NCBI GenBank assembly: GCA_028701595.1
Contig: JAQVQL010000003.1
Span: 1 to 37,742, forward strand
DNA length: 37,742 nucleotides
DNA from: Herbinix sp.
GTDB taxonomy: Bacteria; Bacillota; Clostridia; Lachnospirales; Lachnospiraceae
Direction of reading: 5' to 3'
Shown here: positions 16,079 to 23,930 of the stretch, one piece after another
Position numbering within the stretch: position 1 is the first letter of the stretch
How the letters are laid out: the number at the start of each line of letters is the position of its first letter
Made by a program: the position numbers and the translations under genes
The notes under the pieces: model-generated
Database searches by the model: none
Told to the model about the DNA's origin: nothing
What the model saw: only the letters and a program-made list of their open reading frames with translations

Positions 16079-16852
16079 ATGAGTAAAATTTTAAGTGTTA
16101 ATAATTTATGTAAGACTTATATCATAAATAAGAGACAGATTAATGTACTTAAAAATATAGATTTTGATATGGAAGAAGGAGAGTTTGTCTCAATTATGGG
16201 ACCATCAGGGTCAGGTAAGTCAACTTTGCTTTATGCTGTAAGTGGTATGGATCATATGACTTCTGGTAAAGCCGTCTTTGCAGGAAAGGACATAAGCAAT
16301 TTATCTGATAATAAAATGGCAGATTTGCGATTGGATGAAATGGGCTTTGTATTTCAACAAATGCATCTTTTAAAAAATCTTTCGGTTTTTGATAATGTAA
16401 TTGTATCAGCTTACTATTCTTCCAACGGTAAGAAAAAATATCAAAGAAAAATGATAAATGAGTATGCGAAAGAGCTTATGAGGAAACTTGAAGTAATAGA
16501 TATTGCAGATAATGATATTACAGAGGTATCAGGAGGTCAGCTACAAAGGGTATGTATATGTCGAGCTATGATTAACAAGCCTAAAATGATTTTTGCTGAC
16601 GAACCGACAGGAGCATTGAATTCTAAAGCATCAAAAGAGGTAATGGAAGAGTTGAACAGAATTAATGCAGAAGGCACCTCAATCTTACTTGTAACTCATG
16701 ATGTAAAGGTGGCAGCCTCTACTGATAAGGTATTGTATTTAGTCGATGGAAACATACAAGGTGAGTTATCTTTGGAAAAATACACAGATAAATCCACAAG
16801 TCAAGAACGTGAGAGAAAGTTAAATGCTTGGCTGATGGAAATGGGCTGGTAA
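16079..16852 (+). CDS. ABC transporter ATP-binding protein, MacB/LolD/BceA type
   Basis: A 257-residue ATPase with Walker A GPSGSGKST (41-49), the FVFQQMHLL Q-loop (91-98), signature SGGQLQR (151-157), Walker B MIFADE (170-175) and the family hallmark EPTGALNSK. An in-frame ATG at 16064 exists, but GGGAGAGG (16066-16073) sits 5 nt before ATG 16079, which is the better start. It pairs with the FtsX-type permease upstream. A PadR-controlled promoter begins about 70 nt after its end. Confidence 0.9.
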   Translation: MSKILSVNNLCKTYIINKRQINVLKNIDFDMEEGEFVSIMGPSGSGKSTLLYAVSGMDHMTSGKAVFAGKDISNLSDNKMADLRLDEMGFVFQQMHLLKNLSVFDNVIVSAYYSSNGKKKYQRKMINEYAKELMRKLEVIDIADNDITEVSGGQLQRVCICRAMINKPKMIFADEPTGALNSKASKEVMEELNRINAEGTSILLVTHDVKVAASTDKVLYLVDGNIQGELSLEKYTDKSTSQERERKLNAWLMEMGW

Positions 16853-16924
16853 AATATACTGCTACCTGATCTAGAATGATCAAATATATTCGAATTTTTA
16901 TAGATGATTATATTCGAGTAAATG

Positions 16925-16973
16925 TTGACAATTCGACTACTGAGTGATACTATATACTAGTATGAGTGATACT
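16925..16973 (+). promoter_or_regulatory. Promoter with likely PadR operator
   Basis: TTGACA (16925-16930), 17 nt, TACTAT (16948-16953). The 10-bp palindrome ATACTAGTAT (16954-16963) starts directly after the -10 box and is flanked by two direct copies of GAGTGATACT (16942-16951 and 16964-16973) set 22 bp apart, two helical turns. This is the layout expected for autorepression by the PadR protein encoded next. Sequence elements are seen; binding is inferred. Confidence 0.7.
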
Positions 16974-16990
16974 TAGTAGAGAGGAGAAGA

Positions 16991-17311
16991 ATGGAAAATT
17001 TAACTGAAATGCTAAGGGGTGTGCTAGAAGGATGTGTCCTTGAAATTATTAGTAGAGAGCAAAACTACGGATATGAGATTACAAAAAAAATAAATGAAAT
17101 GGGGTTTAAAGATGTAGTTGAAGGGACAATTTATACGATACTTGTTCGTCTAGAAAAGAACGGGCTTGTAACAGTAGAAAAAAAACCTTCGGAGTTTGGA
17201 CCACAGAGGAAGTTTTATAAACTAAATGATAATGGTATAGCGCAGCATGAACTCTTTTGGGAAAAATGGAATTATATTTCGGAAAAAATAAATCAGATGA
17301 AGGAGAAATAG
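16991..17311 (+). CDS. PadR-family transcriptional regulator
   Basis: A 106-residue winged-helix protein: LRGVLEGCVLEIISREQNYGYEI opening helix-turn, DVVEGTIYTILVRLEKNGLV recognition helix and wing (GPQRKFYKLNDNG), and a short C-terminal dimerisation helix, all typical of PadR subfamily 2. GAGGAG precedes the ATG. It is coupled to a DUF1048 gene 2 nt downstream and sits next to two exporters. PadR proteins of this kind often repress drug exporters and are released by ligand, so it may sense the cluster's product. The operator-like repeats in its own promoter support autoregulation. Confidence 0.92.
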   Translation: MENLTEMLRGVLEGCVLEIISREQNYGYEITKKINEMGFKDVVEGTIYTILVRLEKNGLVTVEKKPSEFGPQRKFYKLNDNGIAQHELFWEKWNYISEKINQMKEK

Positions 17312-17313
17312 GG

Positions 17314-17673
17314 ATGTCAGATTTTTTTAATGATTACTTTAATGTAAAACGAATGATAAAAGAAACGAGAGAATATAAACAACTAACGGCGCACGTTGAT
17401 TCAATGCCAGAAGACTATAAATTTGTGTTCAAGAAAATCCAGAGTTATATTTGGATGTTCACCTCGGGCGCTGGCTATGATATGATGGAAGTACAACAGG
17501 GATTAGTTGAACTATTTGATTCTGGAATATCAAATGGGAAAAACGTTCTGGAATTAACTGGAGATGATGTTGCAGCATTCTGTGAAGAATTATTAAGCAA
17601 CTGTAAAACTTATACTGGAAACTGGAAAGATAAGCTTAATCGTGAAATCCAGGAAGGAATAGTTAATAAATAA
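17314..17673 (+). CDS. DUF1048 family protein, PadR partner
   Basis: A 119-residue soluble protein starting MSDFFNDYFNVKRMI, with the helical DUF1048 pattern (MPEDYKFVFKKIQSYIW, FCEELLSN). A longer frame from 17257 exists, but AAGGAG (17300-17305) points to ATG 17314, which follows the PadR stop by 2 nt. DUF1048 genes are commonly paired with PadR genes in Firmicutes; the molecular function is not established. Probably helical and cytoplasmic, no membrane segments. Confidence 0.85.
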   Translation: MSDFFNDYFNVKRMIKETREYKQLTAHVDSMPEDYKFVFKKIQSYIWMFTSGAGYDMMEVQQGLVELFDSGISNGKNVLELTGDDVAAFCEELLSNCKTYTGNWKDKLNREIQEGIVNK

Positions 17674-17768
17674 AAAATTATATGATAATTCGCAGTTACC
17701 ATCAAAGATAGAAATCAAGAAAAAATTTCATTTGCCAACGGATGAATATTAGTAGATTAGGGAAAAAT

Positions 17769-17804
17769 AGTTTGACACAACTAAATAAAAAGTTGTGTCA
17801 AACT
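17769..17804 (-). terminator. Perfect 14-bp inverted repeat, probable terminator read leftward
   Basis: AGTTTGACACAACT (17769-17782) and AGTTGTGTCAAACT (17791-17804) are perfect complements around an 8-nt A-rich loop. On the minus strand the stem is followed by ATTTTTCC, a terminator-like tail; on the plus strand no T-run follows. It lies exactly at the 3' end of the decayed recombinase and about 95 nt past the DUF1048 gene, and may block transcription from both sides. Confidence 0.55.
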
Positions 17805-18290
17805 GAATCTGTAAGTTCCTGTGACAGATACAACAAGCGCCTGTCACAGTGAGCTTCGGATTGAATGATATCAACAAAACCGTTATCAATATGTACGTTT
17901 TCGCAACGAAGATGTTAGCGCTTCACCGCATCGTAAGCCCAACAATAAAGGAAACGATACAGTGCAGGTAATACATATGCCCTGCCCAAGTAATTCTTCC
18001 GGAGAACATGAATCACACTTATTGAAGAAAGCCAGTATCTCAGTTTCACTCATTAGGAAAACTTCGACGTGGTATCGCTGGTTCTGTACTTGTCATCCAG
18101 TACGTATGCATCGGGAAAGCCGATACTATGTATATATCGTCCGAATTCTCTTATAGGAGATATCCACCTCCGATCGGTGTTGTTGATTTACAACTTATGG
18201 ATGTAGTCCATCTTTCAACAGTTTCTTTATTCAAACTGCTTGAGTTGCCGTTTTAAAAGTTATACTCATCCAGGCTCCTAAACATAATTT
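17800..18290 (-). pseudogene. Decayed tyrosine recombinase (integrase) gene
   Basis: The minus strand encodes recognisable integrase segments in shifting frames. From 5' to 3' these are an N-terminal core-binding piece (ETVERWT; IREFGRYIHSIGFPDAYVL), a linker (QRYHVEVFLMSETEILAFF), and the start of the catalytic domain. There, removing two or three single-base shifts gives GLRCGEALTLRCENVH, box I with the catalytic Arg, followed by IDNGFVDIIQSEAHCDRR and LYLSQELTDSV. The later HxxR and Tyr motifs are absent. Several frameshifts and stops make it non-functional. It is a remnant of an integrative element or transposon next to the biosynthetic cluster. Confidence 0.75.
17819..17849. repeat. Inverted repeat inside the integrase remnant
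   Basis: CTGTGACAG (17819-17827) and CTGTCACAG (17841-17849) are perfect 9-bp arms, only 14 bp from the larger palindrome. It falls within the coding remnant (region DRRLLYLSQ), so it may be incidental. Confidence 0.4.
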
Positions 18291-18759
18291 ACGTTTGGAT
18301 TTTCATTCAAGGCCAAATAAAATAGAATAAAATTAATAAAAAATTAATAATTACGTAAATAAGCAAAAATACTTGACAAAACAAACCATTATTATGTAAT
18401 ATAATAGTAATAAATGTAAAAACACAGGACTGCAAAACTTAAGACTAAGAAAATATGAGTATATTTTTATTATAGTTCAGATATCGAAATTAAATTTCTG
18501 TAGCTCTTTATTTACAAATGATGCGATAAACATTTGAAATGATAGCGGATTGATAGTAAGAAAGATGAGTGAAAAACATTACAAATAATCATTACACATA
18601 GCGATTTTTACCATGGATTTATGTTATTTATATGATATGTCTATCTTAGAAGCCTATTATAAAATAATGTATTTAATCCCAATATGACAATTTAGAGTAC
18701 AATATAAGCAGCAATTGGATTCTATATGTCTTATGAGATAACACGTATGAGGAGAAGTT
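18291..18759 (+). promoter_or_regulatory. Promoter and long untranslated leader of the carboxyltransferase gene
   Basis: TTGACA (18373-18378), 18-nt spacer, TAATAT (18397-18402), with a TATAAT offset 3 nt further on. Transcription from here would give an untranslated leader of about 350 nt before ATG 18760. I recognise no riboswitch, T-box or terminator in that leader and no convincing small gene. GAGGAG lies 5 nt before the ATG. The rest of the stretch is AT-rich and featureless to me. Confidence 0.6.
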
Positions 18760-20385
18760 ATGTGCGCACGGATGAATTATAGGATATGTAAAGAATGTGG
18801 TTCGGAAATTGATCGAGAAGTACTTGATGAATATTACTCAATATGTCCTACATGTGGAAATTATTTGCGAGTTCATGCAAAAAAAAGAATTGAAATGTTG
18901 GCAGATGCAAAAAGCTTTCATGAATGGGATACTAGTGTTGAATTGAATATTTCTGATTTGGATGAAAATTATTTAAAAAAATTAAAAGATAATTTTCAAA
19001 AACATAAATTACATGAGGCGGTGCTCATAGGCGAGATAGAGATAAATGGGATTAGAACTGCAATTGGTGTAATGGATACGAGATTCATGATGGCAACTAT
19101 GGGACATGCAGAAGGAGAAAAAGTTACTTGCTTATTTGAAAAAGCAACAAAAAAGAAATTATCAGTTATAATGTTTTGCTGTTCTGGTGGAGCACGTATG
19201 CAAGAGGGAATAATCTCTCTGATGCAAATGAGTAAAACAGCTGCAGCAGTGAAAAAACATAGTAAAGCGGGATTACTATATTTATCTGTATTGACAAACC
19301 CGACAATGGGAGGAGTAACAGCTAGCTTTGCTATGTTAGCAGATATTATTTTGGCTGAAAAAGAAGCATTAATTGGATTTGCAGGTCGCAGAGTGATAGA
19401 ACAGAACATAGGTGAAGTATTGCCAGATGGATTTCAGTCAGCTGAGTTTCAACTCGAACATGGTTTTATTGATATGATTGTGGAACGGTATGAGCTAAAA
19501 GACAATTTGTATAATCTTTTAAAGTTACATACTTCAAAAAAAAGTGGTAAGTATTTGAGAAGAGATGTGGAGCAAGCAGAGAATAGATTATTTACTTCAA
19601 GGATACAAGCATGGGAGAGGGTGAAAATCGCTCGGGCACATGATAGACCAACAAGTAAAAATTATATTGAACATATCTTTGAGAATTTTGTTGAGCTACG
19701 AGGTGATAGAGTATCAGAAGATGATCATGCAGTAATTGCAGGAATTGCTAAAATTCATGGACAGAACATAACGGTAATTGGACAAGAAAAAGGAAAAAAG
19801 AATCTAGATGATGCTATTTACAGAAATTGGGGAATGACATCGCCGAGTGGATATAGAAAGATTATGCGAATGATGATACAGGCAGAAAAGTTTGGACGCC
19901 CTATATTATGTTTTGTCGATACAATTGGTGCTGCTTGCGGAAAAAAGGCCGAAGGGGAGGGACAAGGGCTAGTAATTGCTAAAGTTCTAGAATTAGTATC
20001 GGATATGAATGTTCCAATAGTCTCTATTATTATAGGAGAAGCATGTAGTGGAGGCGCACTTGCACTTAGCATGGGCAATGAGGTATGGATGCTAGAGAAT
20101 TCTGTATACTCAATATTATCTCCTGAGGGATATGCAAGCATATTATGGAGGGATAATACAAGAGCAGAAGAAGCAGCGAAGCAAATGAAGTTGGAAGCTA
20201 AGGACTTATATCGTTGTAAGGTAATAGATAAGATTATTAGTGAAAAAGTTCCAGTAACAGTTAACAATATGGGTGATACTTGCAAACAAATTAGTGATGA
20301 GATTGCACGTTTCCTTAAAGACTATAAAAATAAGAGCGAATTATATATAAAAAAGGAACGATATGAGAAATACAGAAAATTTTAA
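18760..20385 (+). CDS. accDA: Fused acetyl-CoA carboxylase carboxyltransferase, beta-alpha (AccD-AccA)
   Basis: A 541-residue protein that joins the two carboxyltransferase subunits. The N-terminal half is AccD-like: a four-Cys zinc ribbon (C10, C13, C29, C32), then CCSGGARMQEG and NPTMGGVTASFAM. The C-terminal half (from about 270) is AccA-like: HDRPTSKNYIEHIFENF, ELRGDR, FVDTIGAACGKKAEGEGQG, GEACSGGALAL, SPEGYASILW. It transfers carboxyl from biotin to acetyl-CoA, making malonyl-CoA. No biotin carboxylase (AccC) or biotin carrier (AccB) is near, so it must use partners from elsewhere. Lying between the exporter block and the phosphopantetheinyl transferase, it looks like a cluster-dedicated supply of malonyl-CoA, implying a polyketide step. 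A primary fatty-acid role is the alternative. Confidence 0.88.
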   Translation: MCARMNYRICKECGSEIDREVLDEYYSICPTCGNYLRVHAKKRIEMLADAKSFHEWDTSVELNISDLDENYLKKLKDNFQKHKLHEAVLIGEIEINGIRTAIGVMDTRFMMATMGHAEGEKVTCLFEKATKKKLSVIMFCCSGGARMQEGIISLMQMSKTAAAVKKHSKAGLLYLSVLTNPTMGGVTASFAMLADIILAEKEALIGFAGRRVIEQNIGEVLPDGFQSAEFQLEHGFIDMIVERYELKDNLYNLLKLHTSKKSGKYLRRDVEQAENRLFTSRIQAWERVKIARAHDRPTSKNYIEHIFENFVELRGDRVSEDDHAVIAGIAKIHGQNITVIGQEKGKKNLDDAIYRNWGMTSPSGYRKIMRMMIQAEKFGRPILCFVDTIGAACGKKAEGEGQGLVIAKVLELVSDMNVPIVSIIIGEACSGGALALSMGNEVWMLENSVYSILSPEGYASILWRDNTRAEEAAKQMKLEAKDLYRCKVIDKIISEKVPVTVNNMGDTCKQISDEIARFLKDYKNKSELYIKKERYEKYRKF

Positions 20386-20486
20386 CTACAATTAGTATTT
20401 AGAAATAGATTTGTAAATGTGTTTTTAGATGAAAATAATCAGACTCTAAGTGTTACATAAGGATTAATTTTGAGATTAGAGGAGAT

Positions 20487-21188
20487 ATGATCTATTTAAA
20501 CTATTATAATGTGTCAAATATAAAAAATTATGAATATACTCAATTGAAAGAATTGGTTTCAAAAGAGAGAAGAGAGAGAGCAGAAAGATGCTATCGTATG
20601 GAAGACGCTATAAGGTGTATCTTTGCTGAATTATTACTGAGGTATAGCTTTCATAACCATTATACAAGAATGCTGAATATGGATATTTATTATAATAAAC
20701 ATGGGAAACCATACATTTGTTCCAATGAAAAATTCTATTATAATCTTTCACATTCAGGAGATTGGGTAGTGATAGTTTATGGTGATGTCGAAGTCGGTGT
20801 AGACGTAGAAAAGACGAATGAGAATTACAATCTTATATATGATAGTTGTTTTACGAATGTTGAAATGCAATGGATAGATAAAGCAGATAAAGCTAGTAAG
20901 GCTCAAAGGATGGCAATGGTGTGGACCATGAAAGAAGCTTACTTGAAATATATTGGTACAGGATTATTCAAGTCCATGCACTCATTTTCAATGGACATGG
21001 AAAATGGTGCTATTCTAGATGATACGGGGGAAATAGTTAGAAACGTATATACACATTGTTTTAGCATAAGCAAGAATTATGTATGTTCAGTGTGTAGTAG
21101 TGAGGTACAAGTTTGTGAGAGTGAGGTATCAGAGATGGAAATGCAATCATTTCTAAAGAAAGGTAATATGGTTTTTGGAACTCCATGA
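20487..21188 (+). CDS. 4'-phosphopantetheinyl transferase, Sfp type
   Basis: A 233-residue enzyme that moves phosphopantetheine from CoA to the carrier-protein serine. Family motifs are in order: GKPY (73-76), NLSHSGDW (86-93), GVDVE (104-108, with Mg-binding Asp106 and Glu108) and WTMKEAYLK (146-154, with Lys149 and Glu150). Its length fits Sfp/Gsp enzymes, not the short AcpS type. GAGGAG lies just before the ATG. It would activate the four visible PCPs of the NRPS at the left of the window and any PKS carrier proteins. It is about 100 nt after the carboxyltransferase gene, in the same direction, probably in one transcript. Confidence 0.95.
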   Translation: MIYLNYYNVSNIKNYEYTQLKELVSKERRERAERCYRMEDAIRCIFAELLLRYSFHNHYTRMLNMDIYYNKHGKPYICSNEKFYYNLSHSGDWVVIVYGDVEVGVDVEKTNENYNLIYDSCFTNVEMQWIDKADKASKAQRMAMVWTMKEAYLKYIGTGLFKSMHSFSMDMENGAILDDTGEIVRNVYTHCFSISKNYVCSVCSSEVQVCESEVSEMEMQSFLKKGNMVFGTP

Positions 21189-21269
21189 ATAATGAGCCTA
21201 AGGTGGTTTATTGGAGGTATGTTTGGATGAAAAAAGTTTCAATAAATAATAGATAAAGAGAAAAACATT

Positions 21270-22642
21270 GGGACTATCCCAAAGTTTGTGTAAACCTTCA
21301 AACTGATGAAAAATAATATTGCTCAGTTTGGAGGTTTTATTTTATGGCGAAAAGAAGAAGGGATGAGTCTCCCGAAAGACAAGCTCTACGTGAAAAGATC
21401 GGTGGATATCTCAAAGAAAATCCGGTCAAAGATGGAAAGGACATCAATGCCATGATGAGGGACATGATGTCGGTCATACTTGAAGAAAGCTTAGATGGTG
21501 AAATGGACGAAGATCTTGGTTATTCCATATACGACTATCATAATAAGCAGACAGATAATAGCAGAAACGGATATACCACAAAAACCATGCATACCAGCTA
21601 TGGAGATATGGATCTCGATGTTCCGAGAGATCGTAAGGGGGAGTTTGGACCACAGATTGTAAAAAAATATCAAAATACCATCTGTCAGGACATGGAGGAA
21701 AAGATTATATCCATGTATGCGAAAGGTATGACAACTGGTGATATCGAAAGTCATATGCAAGAACTATACGGAGTAGACATCTCTGACAGTACCATAAGTC
21801 ATATTACGGATAAGATACTACCAATTGTTAAAGAATGGCAGGAACGACCATTGGAAGAGATCTATGCAGTAGTTTTCATGGATGCGATACATTTTCATGT
21901 CAGAAGCGAAGGACGTATAGTGAAACGTGCAGTATATATTGCTATTGGCATTGACATGACTGGCAGAAAAGATGTTCTCGGTATGTATGTAGGTGAAAAT
22001 GAAAGTGCTAAGTTCTGGCTCTCCATTATGAACGGCTTGAAGAATCGCGGCGTAAGGGATGTCTTAATTGCCTGTGTAGACGGACTCACTGGCTTCCCTC
22101 AGGCAATAGATGCTGTATTCCCCAAGACGGAAATACAGTGGTGTATCATTCACCAAATTCGTAACACTACGAAGTTTGTTTCCTACAAGGATATCAAAGT
22201 TCTTATGGCTGATTTAAAACGTGTTTATGCTGCTCCGTCAGAAGAGATTGACCTGAAGTAGATTGATTCATTCGAAGGGAAATGGCCTCAAAAATATCCA
22301 AAGATATCAAAGACTTGGAGAGACAACTGGGTAAATCTTTCAACGTATTTTAAGTATCTAGAAGCCATCTGAAGAATTATATACATCACCAATGCCATCG
22401 AGGGATTTAACCGACAGCTTCGAAAAGTAACAAAAAGTAAGACAACATTTCCGTCCGATGACAGCCTTTTAAAAATGCTCTACCTTGCAACGATGGACAT
22501 TACAAAGAAATGGATTGGGCACAGCCAGGATTGGGGCCAGATTCACTCACAATTAGAGATTTATTTTGAAGAGCGGTTATCCTAGTAAATGAATATATCA
22601 TGGTATTTCTGGCTGCCAGAGGGGAGTTTTACTTGACATCCC
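21270..22642 (+). mobile_element. IS256-family insertion sequence, inactive
   Basis: A transposase reading frame with two in-frame stops lies between a left end starting GGGACTATCCCAAAG (from 21270) and a possible degenerate right end near 22621-22642 (on the minus strand GGGGATGTCAAGTAAAAC). The two ends match only loosely, so the borders are approximate and I could not identify a target-site duplication. The element separates the biosynthetic cluster from the genes to its right. Confidence 0.6.
21344..22585 (+). pseudogene. IS256-family transposase with two in-frame stops
   Basis: The first 305 codons encode a typical mutator-type transposase with the catalytic Asp180 (VVFMDAIHFH) and Asp246 (IACVDGLTGF), and a CIIHQIRN segment. 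A TAG follows at 22259-22261. The same frame then continues with clear family sequence (SFEGKWPQKYPKI, KTWRDNWVNLSTYF), meets a TGA at 22370-22372 where Arg (CGA) is usual, and goes on with TNAIEGFNRQLRK, which carries the catalytic Glu, to a natural TAG at 22583-22585. The catalytic Glu is therefore lost from the translated product. There is no frameshift, only nonsense changes. Confidence 0.9.
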
Positions 22643-22666
22643 CAAATACAGCTTTTTAATACAATC

Positions 22667-22701
22667 AAGGGCAAGAACCACTAATAAATGGCCTTGCCCT
22701 T
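22667..22701. terminator. Strong hairpin between the IS element and the membrane-protein gene
   Basis: AAGGGCAAG (22667-22675) and CTTGCCCTT (22693-22701) form a perfect 9-bp stem, extended inside by CCA/TGG. It lies about 70 nt beyond the stop of the minus-strand membrane gene, so it is a plausible terminator for it, but neither side has a good T-run. Confidence 0.45.
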
Positions 22702-22772
22702 ATGCAACTATTAAGATTTTATATCAGTTTTTTGAGTTACCGCTTTTGTGTGCTTATGAAAAACAGGATAAT

Positions 22773-23348
22773 TTATACTTTACTCTTTTTTCGATGAATA
22801 ACATAGGATAGGCTGAAGAGTATGATGGCGGCGGCAAACGGAATTAGAGCATTTATGATAGAGAGTGTATTAAACCATATTTGTCCTTGCCCCTGCGTTA
22901 CATCTAGAAAAAGGTTTATCAAAAAGGTTATTGGGCTGAGAAGTAACACTAAAACAGCACTGTACAGCAACTTTCTTGCCCTCAATTTTTTAAAAAGGAA
23001 AAAAGCAACCCATATAAACACTATCAGAAGGGGCGCTATACTAATACCCATGGAAAAAATCGGCACATGATAATCCGTTAAACTATTTATCGCGTGATCG
23101 AGCATATACAAAAAGGGTACAAGAAAGATGCTTATATTGATAAGCGAACCAATGATTCCTTTCATACCAAACTTTATCGCTGGAAAAAATACAAGCCATG
23201 CAAAAGCGCTCGCACTAATCGGTACGAGAGACCATGTAAATGTACCGGAAACCATTAAATTGATAATGGATACAACAATGATACCCAATAGAAGAAAAAA
23301 GGAAAAAACAGCAGCCCAGATATTTTGGGTCATTTTAATTTTATCCAT
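22773..23348 (-). CDS. Membrane protein, probably the C-terminal half of a split XRE-membrane protein
   Basis: A 191-residue hydrophobic protein with about five transmembrane segments (first near 10-33, then 40-60, 65-85, 97-118, 125-150 and 160-180) and a basic tail (HRKKSKV). It lies in the same frame as the XRE gene upstream and is separated from it only by TAG ACA ACA. The ATG has no ribosome site. HTH proteins with a C-terminal membrane domain of this type are common in clostridia, so I think the two pieces were one protein (HTH, linker, membrane domain). If made separately, it would depend on translational coupling. Function unknown. Confidence 0.65.
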   Translation of the reverse strand: MDKIKMTQNIWAAVFSFFLLLGIIVVSIINLMVSGTFTWSLVPISASAFAWLVFFPAIKFGMKGIIGSLINISIFLVPFLYMLDHAINSLTDYHVPIFSMGISIAPLLIVFIWVAFFLFKKLRARKLLYSAVLVLLLSPITFLINLFLDVTQGQGQIWFNTLSIINALIPFAAAIILFSLSYVIHRKKSKV

Positions 23349-23354
23349 TGTTGT

Positions 23355-23624
23355 CTATACGACATATTCCAAAGCATTGTTGATACCTGTTTTCATGTTT
23401 ACCACCTCCGAATAATTTTTTTCGCCATTTAGCAATTCCACTATTGTGATACCAAGAATGTCTGAAAGAGGCAATAACAATGAAATGTCAGGGCAACTTA
23501 GCCCACGTTCCCATTTCGATACTGCCTTATCGCTGACGTGCAGTTTTGCCGCCAAATCTTTTTGTGTCATTTGATTCGATTTTCGTAACTCTGATATTAA
23601 CTGTCCCATCTTTTCATTTTCCAT
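23355..23624 (-). CDS. XRE-family helix-turn-helix regulator, probably truncated
   Basis: An 89-residue protein, nearly all HTH_3 domain: ISELRKSNQMTQKDLAAKL, VSDKAVSKWERGLSCPD, then LLPLSDILGITIVELLNGE. The start has a good site, GGAGGTG (complement of 23632-23638), 7 nt before the ATG. It ends at TAG (complement of 23355-23357) shortly after a linker (NALEYVV); the same frame then runs straight into the membrane gene. Either a free repressor or the DNA-binding half of a membrane-anchored regulator interrupted by a nonsense mutation. Confidence 0.8.
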   Translation of the reverse strand: MENEKMGQLISELRKSNQMTQKDLAAKLHVSDKAVSKWERGLSCPDISLLLPLSDILGITIVELLNGEKNYSEVVNMKTGINNALEYVV

Positions 23625-23930
23625 ACATAAGCACCTCCATATATTTACATGTTAATTTTACTATTAAAAAAGCATTCACACAAGAAAAACACAGTAGAAT
23701 TACGCAGAAATGAAGTAAACCAATAGTAGAAATTAGCAAATGTCATTTGCACCATTATTTTTTTATGTTTCGAACTGGAATTGCTGCTTCCTAAGGCAAT
23801 TCACCCGCTCCGACTATTCGGACCATCAAGGGGCGTGTCGTATTTTTCGTAAAGGGCGCAAAAATTTGACTTTAAGCCCGTTCTACCAGATTGTTGTCTT
23901 TTCATTTCATCATCGAAAACAGGGAACAAG

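Noticed and set aside
17257-17313. A longer N-terminus for the DUF1048 protein
   Set aside because: It would overlap the PadR gene and lacks a ribosome site; AAGGAG fits ATG 17314.
17962-18156. A 64-codon plus-strand open frame
   Set aside because: It is antisense to the recognisable integrase remnant and has no family resemblance.
126-23357. Three in-frame TAG codons as evidence for amber reassignment (for example pyrrolysine)
   Set aside because: TAG is the ordinary stop of many intact genes here (NRPS, exporter ATPase, PadR, importer lipoprotein), and the transposase also has an in-frame TGA. Independent mutations fit better.
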